Shown here: in pieces, positions 56,045-61,436 of the stretch
Numbering within the stretch: position 1 is the stretch's first letter
Layout: every line of letters begins with the position of its first letter
Assembly (NCBI RefSeq): GCF_035920365.1
Contig: NZ_CP109150.1
Coordinates: forward strand, 2,542,001-2,606,000
Reading direction: 5' to 3'
DNA: 64,000 bases
Origin: Micromonospora sp. NBC_01740
Lineage (GTDB): Bacteria; Actinomycetota; Actinomycetes; Mycobacteriales; Micromonosporaceae
Position numbers and translations under genes: made by a program
Notes under the pieces: generated by a model
Database searches by the model: none
Seen by the model: the letters and a program-made list of their open reading frames with translations, nothing else
What the model was told of the DNA's origin: nothing

Positions 56045-56116
56045 GGCTGTGCGGCACCCCCCGGCTGTGCGGCACCCCTCGGCTGTGCGGCACCCCTCGG
56101 CTGTGCGGCACCCCTC
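56045..56116 (+). repeat. 18-bp tandem repeat array B, four copies
   Basis: GGCTGTGCGGCACCCC followed by two bases repeats at 56045, 56063, 56081 and 56099; a fifth, diverged copy begins at 56117. The period equals that of array A 60 bases upstream. Confidence 0.9.
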
Positions 56117-56292
56117 GGCTCGGCGGCGCTCCCGGTCGGGGCGAGGGCTCACGTGCGCAACGCTGTCGAGCTGATGTCGTAGACGATTCACCGCCCTCTG
56201 GTGGCACAGCGGGCCGGACACCACCACCTGATGTCACAGCCGACTCAGCTCGACAGCGTCGTAGGGTCCCTTCGCTGGCGGACCGACTCGGC

Positions 56293-56337
56293 GGCCACCA
56301 CCGAGCCGGCCACCACCGAGCCGGCCACCACCGGGGC
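56293..56337 (+). repeat. 15-bp tandem repeat, three copies
   Basis: GGCCACCACCGAGCC at 56293 and 56308, with a third, slightly changed copy at 56323. It lies upstream of the chosen yidD start and would encode ATTEP units if translation began further upstream. Confidence 0.8.
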
Positions 56338-56380
56338 GATGGAACGCCATCCGAGGGATTCGGGGTGGCGCGGAAGTCGC

Positions 56381-56803
56381 ATGATGTTCCCTGTGATCTA
56401 CCTCCCGAGCAACCAGCGTCGCAAGAAGAAGAGCCGCTTCGACAACTGCGACGCCTGCAACTGCGACATCCCCTGCTGCGACCTGGGGCTCTTCTCCACC
56501 CTGCTGACCCTGGGCGCGCTGGGCGCCCGGCTCGTGTCGCCCGGCCGGGCCTCGGCACCGCCGACCGTCGACGCCGGGCGGGCGCCGCTGGTGGACCGGG
56601 CCGGGCGGGCCGCGATCCTGGGCTACCGGCGCTGGCTGTCGCACCGCTGGCCCGGGCAGTGCCGCTTCACCCCGACGTGCAGCGCGTACGGGCTCGCCGC
56701 CGTGGAGCGCTACGGGCTGGCCGTCGGCGGGCGGATGGCCGCCGACCGGGTGCGCCGCTGCCGGCCAGACGTGCCGCGCGGCACCCACGACCCGGTGCGC
56801 TGA
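56381..56803 (+). CDS. yidD: YidD-family membrane protein insertion factor
   Basis: A 140-residue member of the YidD/DUF37 family, which aids YidC-dependent membrane insertion. The family core is GYRRWLSHRWPGQCRFTPTCSAYGLAAVERYG, near residues 82-113. It has an N-terminal extension with FPVIYLPSNQRRKKKSRFDNC and a Cys cluster CDACNCDIPCCD, and a hydrophobic helix FSTLLTLGALGARL. The core YidD normally sits between rnpA and yidC near oriC; this one is isolated and is probably a paralogue. The start is ATG 56381 (or 56384); a longer frame to 56201 would include the 15-bp repeats and is less likely. Confidence 0.88.
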   Translation: MMFPVIYLPSNQRRKKKSRFDNCDACNCDIPCCDLGLFSTLLTLGALGARLVSPGRASAPPTVDAGRAPLVDRAGRAAILGYRRWLSHRWPGQCRFTPTCSAYGLAAVERYGLAVGGRMAADRVRRCRPDVPRGTHDPVR

Positions 56804-56897
56804 CCGGGGCGCCCGCGCCCGGGGCTGCTGTTCGCCGGGGCGCCCTGAGCTGCGGGGATGCCGCCATCCGCGCCTCGGGATCGGTCATGATGACAGG

Positions 56898-57386
56898 ATG
56901 GAGATCCGCTCCGACGACGGTGCCCGGGTGAGGATCCGGCCGGTGGGCTACCAGCCCGGGGTCGAGCCGCCGGACGACCCGGACGAGGCGGCGGACTGGG
57001 ACGACTGGCTGCTCGTCGAGACCGACGCCCGCACCGCCGACGGGCAGGCCTGGTCGCGCCTCGAACCCTGCCTGACGGTGGCCGAGGCGTACGCGCTGGC
57101 GGGCTGGCTGCGGCAGCAGGCGGAGACGACCGGTGACCCGGCGGAGCCCTCGGCGGTGGCCCGCTTCACCGAGCCGAACCTGGCCTTCCGCACCCGGGTG
57201 CTGCGCCGGCGCCGGCTGGCGCTGACCGTCGAGTTCTCGTACGAGTCGCTGCCACCCTGGATGCGGCGGCAGCCGCTCGGCGCGGTCTACCCGCTGACGC
57301 TCACCGTATCCGCCGACGCCCTCTCCGTGGCCGCCGAGCAGTGGGCGCGCGAAGCCGACGCGTACCCCCGCCGCATCGCTTCCTGA
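56898..57386 (+). CDS. WapI-like immunity-type protein
   Basis: A 162-residue cytoplasmic protein that resembles the WapI/DUF7228 family: RSDDGARVRIRPVGYQPG, the acidic DWDDWLLVETDART, WSRLEPCLTVAEAYALAGWL and ARFTEPNLAFRTRV. WapI of Bacillus blocks the WapA contact-dependent toxin, but many actinobacterial members are orphans. No toxin gene lies beside it here. ATG start at 56898. The VOC gene converges 4 bases after its stop. Confidence 0.65.
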   Translation: MEIRSDDGARVRIRPVGYQPGVEPPDDPDEAADWDDWLLVETDARTADGQAWSRLEPCLTVAEAYALAGWLRQQAETTGDPAEPSAVARFTEPNLAFRTRVLRRRRLALTVEFSYESLPPWMRRQPLGAVYPLTLTVSADALSVAAEQWAREADAYPRRIAS

Positions 57387-57390
57387 CCAC

Positions 57391-57831
57391 TCAGTCCGGT
57401 GGCGTGAGGTCGGGGACGGTGAGTGAGCCGTCCGGGCCGAGGGGGAAGCCCGGGTTCCAGGCGATCTCCCAGACGTGCCCGTCGGGGTCGGTGAAGCAGC
57501 CGGCGTAGCCGCCGTAGAAGGTCTCGCGTGCCGGCACGGTCACCTCCGCCCCGGCGTCGGCCGCCGCCGTCAGCAGCTCGTCGACCTCGCCCCGGGAGCG
57601 GACGTTCTGCGCCAACGTCGTCCCGCCGAACCCGCCCGCGCCCCGGTCGGGCACGCCCGCGTCGGCTGCCAGCTTCTCCCGGCTCCACAGCACCAGGGCC
57701 AGGCCGCCCGCCTGGAAGAAGACGGTCTCCTCGACCTCCTGACCGCGCCAGCCGAGCCGCTCGTAGAAGGCGCGTGCCCGGGCCACGTCGGCGACGCCGA
57801 GCGTCACGAGGCTGATCCGCTGCTCCATCAT
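57391..57831 (-). CDS. VOC-family glyoxalase/bleomycin-resistance-like protein
   Basis: A 146-residue VOC protein of the glyoxalase I fold. It has ISLVTLGVADVARARAFYERLGW at the start, VFFQAGGLALVLWSREKL and the closing YAGCFTDPDGHVWEIAWNP typical of the family, with a Glu metal position in HVWEIAW. The first metal position is not a clear His. ATG at 57831 with GAGGG 7 bases upstream; a second ATG follows at once. Possibly under control of the MarR gene next on the same strand (133 bases upstream). Confidence 0.88.
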   Translation of the reverse strand: MMEQRISLVTLGVADVARARAFYERLGWRGQEVEETVFFQAGGLALVLWSREKLAADAGVPDRGAGGFGGTTLAQNVRSRGEVDELLTAAADAGAEVTVPARETFYGGYAGCFTDPDGHVWEIAWNPGFPLGPDGSLTVPDLTPPD

Positions 57832-57963
57832 CCGACGACCCTCCACGTACGACCCGACACCGTCCACCGCCACCGTAGCGTCGAACCGGCGGCCGTTCCG
57901 GCTCCGGCCGCCGGCCTGCGCGATCCGGGCGACGACGCCCCGCTCGACCCGCTGACCGGTGGC

Positions 57964-58407
57964 TCAGCCCCGCCCCGTCATCCGGTCGGCGAGGCGGCGC
58001 AGCGCCGGGGCGGCGGCAAGCAGCGTCTCCCGGTCCGGGGCGTCCAGCTCGGCCAGCGCGGCGGCGAGCAGGTCGCGCCGGTGCCGCCCGTACGCGGCCA
58101 TCCGCTCCCGCGCCGCGTCGGTCAGCTCCAGCCGGATCGTGCGCCGGTCGGCCGGGTCCCGCTCGCGGTGCAGCAGCCCGGCGGTGGTCAGCTCGCCGAC
58201 GAGGGTGCTGACCGTGTTCGGCGCGGTGCCCAGCCGCTCGGCGGCCTCGCGGACGCCGATTCCCGGGCGTCGCTGCACCAGCCGCAGCACCTCCACCTGG
58301 GCGTCCGGCAGGGCGGTGCGGCCGACCCGCTGGGTGGCCGTCCGGCGCAGCATCCGGTGCAGGTCACCGAGCGCTCCGCCGAGCAGGTCGACCGTCTCTT
58401 CCGTCAC
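57964..58407 (-). CDS. MarR-family repressor
   Basis: A 147-residue MarR protein: RRTATQRVGRTALPDAQVEVLRLVQRRPGIGVREAAERL, GTAPNTVSTLVGELTTAGLLHRERDPADRRTIRLELTDAARE is the winged HTH and wing. The GTG at 58407 is chosen because it is the first start after the operator. It is divergent from a multidrug MFS gene with 79 bases between and a perfect palindrome in the gap, so it likely represses both and is released by an efflux substrate. Confidence 0.9.
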   Translation of the reverse strand: MTEETVDLLGGALGDLHRMLRRTATQRVGRTALPDAQVEVLRLVQRRPGIGVREAAERLGTAPNTVSTLVGELTTAGLLHRERDPADRRTIRLELTDAARERMAAYGRHRRDLLAAALAELDAPDRETLLAAAPALRRLADRMTGRG

Positions 58408-58429
58408 AGTCAGGCCCTCCGACGCCGAA

Positions 58430-58451
58430 ATAGCTCTGTAGTCAGAGCTAT
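58430..58451. promoter_or_regulatory. MarR operator between divergent genes
   Basis: Perfect inverted repeat ATAGCTCTG-TAGT-CAGAGCTAT (9-bp arms, 4-base centre), halfway between the marR start (58407) and the MFS start (58487). It is AT-rich compared with its surroundings. Size and symmetry fit a MarR dimer site. Confidence 0.7.
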
Positions 58452-58486
58452 CGTATCCGGGCCGAGCCACCAGTGAGGGGACCGCC

Positions 58487-59719
58487 ATGCCGCACGCCAC
58501 CGCGCCGCCCGTCCGACCGGACGAGCGCGTCGCCGCGCCCACCGGGCGGGCCGCCGTCGTGCTGCTGGTGCTGCTCGGCACGCTCACCGCGTTCGGGCCA
58601 CTCTCCCTGGACACCTACCTGCCGGCGTTCCCGGAGATGACCCGCGACCTGTCCGCCAGCCAGGCGCAGATCCAGCTCTCGCTGACCACCTGCCTCGTCG
58701 GCATGGCCCTCGGCCAGCTCGTCACCGGCCCGCTCAGCGACCGCTTCGGGCGGCGCCGGCCCGTGCTGGTGGGCGTCGCCGCGTACACCCTGCTGTCGTT
58801 GGTGTGCGCGGCCGTGCCGTCGGCCGAGACCCTGGCCGCCGCGCGGCTCGCGCAGGGCTTCGCCGGCGGCATGGGCGTCGTCGTCGCCCGCGCCGTCGTG
58901 CGTGACCTCTACGCCGGCCGCGAGGCCGCCAAGTACTTCTCCCGGCTCACCCTGGTCTTCGGCGTCGCCCCGATGGCCGCGCCCGCCTTCGGCAGCCTGG
59001 TGCTGCGCTTCGGGGACTGGCGTACGGTCTTCGTCGCCCTCGCGGTGATCGGCGCGCTGCTCGCCGCCGCCGTCGCGTGGCGGCTGCCGGAGACGCTGCC
59101 CGCCGCGCGGCGCAGCACCGGCGGCCTCGCCGCCACGGCCGCCGCCGGCCGCTCGCTCTTCACCGACCGGATCTTCCTCGGGTACGCGCTGGCGCAGGGC
59201 CTCGCCTTCGCCGCGCTCTTCGCCTACATCTCCGGATCGTCCTTCGTCTTCCAGGACGTCTTCGGCGTCTCGGCCGGCGCGTTCAGCCTCATCTTCGGCG
59301 TCAACGCGCTCGCCCTGGTCGCCGCCGGCCAGCTCAACGCCCGCCTGCTGGACCGCTTCGCGCCCCGCACCCTGCTGCTCCGCCCGCTGGGCGTGGGGCT
59401 GCTGGCCGCCGCCGTCCTGCTCGCCGGCGCGCTGCTCGGCAGCCTGCCGCTGGTGGCGGTGGCGCTCTTCGTCTTCATGGGATCCCTCGGCATGGTGATG
59501 CCGAACGGCACCGCGCTCGCCCTGGACCGGCACCCCGCCCACGCCGGCACGGCCGCCGCCCTGCTCGGCACCATCCAGTCGCTGGTGGGGGCGATGGCCG
59601 CCCCGCTGGTCGGGCTGGGCGGCGAGGGCAGCGCCGTCCCGATGGCCGTGGTGCTCGCCGGGGCGGCGGTCGCCTCCCTCGCCGTCGTCGGCACCCTCGC
59701 CCGCACCCGCCGCCCCTGA
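58487..59719 (+). CDS. Bcr/CflA-type MFS drug efflux transporter
   Basis: A 410-residue 12-helix drug:proton antiporter of the Bcr/CflA (DHA1) class. It has the family start TAFGPLSLDTYLPAFPEMTRDLSASQAQIQLSLT, motif A GQLVTGPLSDRFGRRRPVLVG after helix 2, and motif C-like AARLAQGFAGGMGVVVARAVVRDLY after helix 4. Helices are evenly distributed. ATG start; the operator lies 36 bases upstream, so expression is under MarR control. Confidence 0.92.
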   Translation: MPHATAPPVRPDERVAAPTGRAAVVLLVLLGTLTAFGPLSLDTYLPAFPEMTRDLSASQAQIQLSLTTCLVGMALGQLVTGPLSDRFGRRRPVLVGVAAYTLLSLVCAAVPSAETLAAARLAQGFAGGMGVVVARAVVRDLYAGREAAKYFSRLTLVFGVAPMAAPAFGSLVLRFGDWRTVFVALAVIGALLAAAVAWRLPETLPAARRSTGGLAATAAAGRSLFTDRIFLGYALAQGLAFAALFAYISGSSFVFQDVFGVSAGAFSLIFGVNALALVAAGQLNARLLDRFAPRTLLLRPLGVGLLAAAVLLAGALLGSLPLVAVALFVFMGSLGMVMPNGTALALDRHPAHAGTAAALLGTIQSLVGAMAAPLVGLGGEGSAVPMAVVLAGAAVASLAVVGTLARTRRP

Positions 59720-59804
59720 CGGCTCCTTCGCCGGCATGGTGAGGACCCGGCGGCGCTGGCGACCTCGCCCGGTTAACCCCTCGCCCGGGTCCGGCGGTCG
59801 GCGG

Positions 59805-59810
59805 TAGCGT
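59805..59810 (+). promoter_or_regulatory. -10 element of a leaderless phosphotransferase transcript
   Basis: TAGCGT ends 6 bases before the GTG at 59817. No Shine-Dalgarno sequence is possible between them. Confidence 0.45.
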
Positions 59811-59816
59811 GCCGGC

Positions 59817-61022
59817 GTGTCCCGCTCCGTCACCCTCGTCCTGGTCGATGCCGCCGGCGCTCCGCTGGGCGCCCTGCCGCCGTTCGACGTTCCGTCGCCC
59901 TGGTGGCAGGAGGTCGGCCCCGTCGTGGCCGAGGCCCGCCGGCGGTACGGCGTCGAGGTGGCCGTGCTCCGCCTGCTGACCGGCGACGCGCCGCAGCCGA
60001 TGGGCGGCACGGTCACGTACCTCGCCCAGGTCGACGGGCCGCCGGCCACGCCGCTCGTACCGGCGAAGCTCGACCTGTCGGCGGACCCGCTGCGCGCCCC
60101 CTACGCCGAGCCCGGCGGCCCGGCGCGCAGCCTCGCCTGGGCGACGGCGGAGCTGCGGCGGCTCGGCCGCCCGGCGGAGACCGTGACCCAGCAGCGCACC
60201 TGGAACCTGTCGGCGGTCTGGCGGCTCGGCGGGCCGAGCGGCACGGCCTGGCTGAAGCAGGTGCCGGTGTTCTTCCGGCACGAGGCCGCGGTACTGCGCT
60301 GGCTCGGCCGGGCCGCGCCGGGGAAGACGTCGACGCTGCTCGCCGACGACGGCGACGGCCGGATGCTGATCGAGCACGTGCCCGGCGAGGACCGCTACGG
60401 CGCCCCCGTCGAGGAGCGGCTGGCGATGGCGGCCGACTTCCATCCGGTCCAGCTGCGGTCGGTCCCGGACGCGGCGGAGCTGGTCGCGGCGGGCGTGCCG
60501 GACCTGCGCGCCGACGCCCTGCCGGGCTGGATCCGCGACCGGCTGGCCGGCTGGGACACCTCGCCGGTGCAGTCCCTGCTGGCGGGGCTGGAGGCGCGGC
60601 TCGACGAGGTACGCGGGTGCGGGCTGCCGGACACCCTCGTGCACGGCGACCTGCACCCCGGCAACGTACGCGCCGACGCCGGGCGGCACGTGGTCATCGA
60701 CTGGGGCGACGCGTTCGTGGGACACCCGGCGTTCGACGCGCTGCGGCTGGTGGAGGGGCTCGCGGACGACGCCGCCGCCCCGGTGCTCGCCGAGTGGTGC
60801 GCGCGGTGGCGGGCCGAGGTGCCGGGATGCGAGCCGGAGCGGGCCGTGGAGCTGCTGCGGCCGGTCGCGGCGCTGCGGCTGGCGGCGGTGTACGCGATGT
60901 TCCTCGACGGCATCGAAGCGAGCGAGCGGGTCTACCACGCCACGGACGTCGACACCTACTTCGCGCAGGCGCTGGCACAACTCGGGCCGGCAACCCCCAG
61001 CGACGGGTACGCCGTCAGGTAG
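59817..61022 (+). CDS. APH-like phosphotransferase with N-terminal extra domain
   Basis: A 401-residue protein with a C-terminal aminoglycoside/choline-kinase-type fold. The catalytic loop is LVHGDLHPGNV (His276, Asp278) and the metal Asp lies in VIDWGDAFVGHPAFD. The ATP-binding Lys is in AWLKQVPVFFRHEAAVLRWL. The first 100 residues form a separate beta-rich domain (LVLVDAAGAPLGALPPFDVPSPWWQEVGPVV and TYLAQVDGP), reminiscent of a Nudix-like fold but without a Nudix box. The substrate could be a drug or a cell metabolite; resistance is only a possibility. Leaderless-type promoter. Confidence 0.75.
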   Translation: MSRSVTLVLVDAAGAPLGALPPFDVPSPWWQEVGPVVAEARRRYGVEVAVLRLLTGDAPQPMGGTVTYLAQVDGPPATPLVPAKLDLSADPLRAPYAEPGGPARSLAWATAELRRLGRPAETVTQQRTWNLSAVWRLGGPSGTAWLKQVPVFFRHEAAVLRWLGRAAPGKTSTLLADDGDGRMLIEHVPGEDRYGAPVEERLAMAADFHPVQLRSVPDAAELVAAGVPDLRADALPGWIRDRLAGWDTSPVQSLLAGLEARLDEVRGCGLPDTLVHGDLHPGNVRADAGRHVVIDWGDAFVGHPAFDALRLVEGLADDAAAPVLAEWCARWRAEVPGCEPERAVELLRPVAALRLAAVYAMFLDGIEASERVYHATDVDTYFAQALAQLGPATPSDGYAVR

Positions 61023-61436
61023 CACCGCGCTGGCTTCGCGTCGACTGTCGCGTGTCTGACACCGCCGCTCCCCCCGGGTGCCTCAGCTCGCTCGGGACGG
61101 ACGCCGCGCCGAGTGTCGACGCTGGAGCCGCTGTTTCCGCTCAGCAGGGTAAACGTCGGATTACCGGCAAGTAGTTGCGTGTGCGCAATATCGACTTCGT
61201 AGGTAATTGACGGCGGGAACAGATGAGCCGAGGCCGGCCGATCGGTGGAACCTCGGGGGTCCCGCTGGTAGGACTCTTGTGGGTAGGGTCCGGGGACCGC
61301 CAGTGGGGAGGTGGGAGCCGTGCGTCAGCGCGGAGGTGACCGACTGCTCGTACGACGAGCCCGCCTGCCGATCTCCTGACGACAGGTCGATCCGTCCCGT
61401 CCTGGCCGGTCCACCCAGCAGAACCAAAGGTGCCGC
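61023..61436. other. 414-base interval with reduced G+C before the helicase gene
   Basis: No gene is supported. G+C falls to about 50% over 61141-61210. A small palindrome TTGCG-TGTG-CGCAA lies at 61174-61187. A promoter for the helicase must be in this region, but no confident -35/-10 pair was found. Confidence 0.5.

Larger units (their letters stand above)
55900..56380. other. 481-base interval with repeat arrays and no supported gene
   Basis: Holds array A (55905-55988), array B (56045-56116) and a 15-bp triple repeat (56293-56337). Open frames cross it on both strands, but they consist of translated repeats and have no family similarity. A promoter for yidD was not identified. Confidence 0.55.

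Noticed and set aside
56045..56116. A CRISPR array or a repeat protein in the 18-bp units.
   Set aside because: The units abut each other with no spacers, and no start codon with a ribosome site leads a plausible protein through them.
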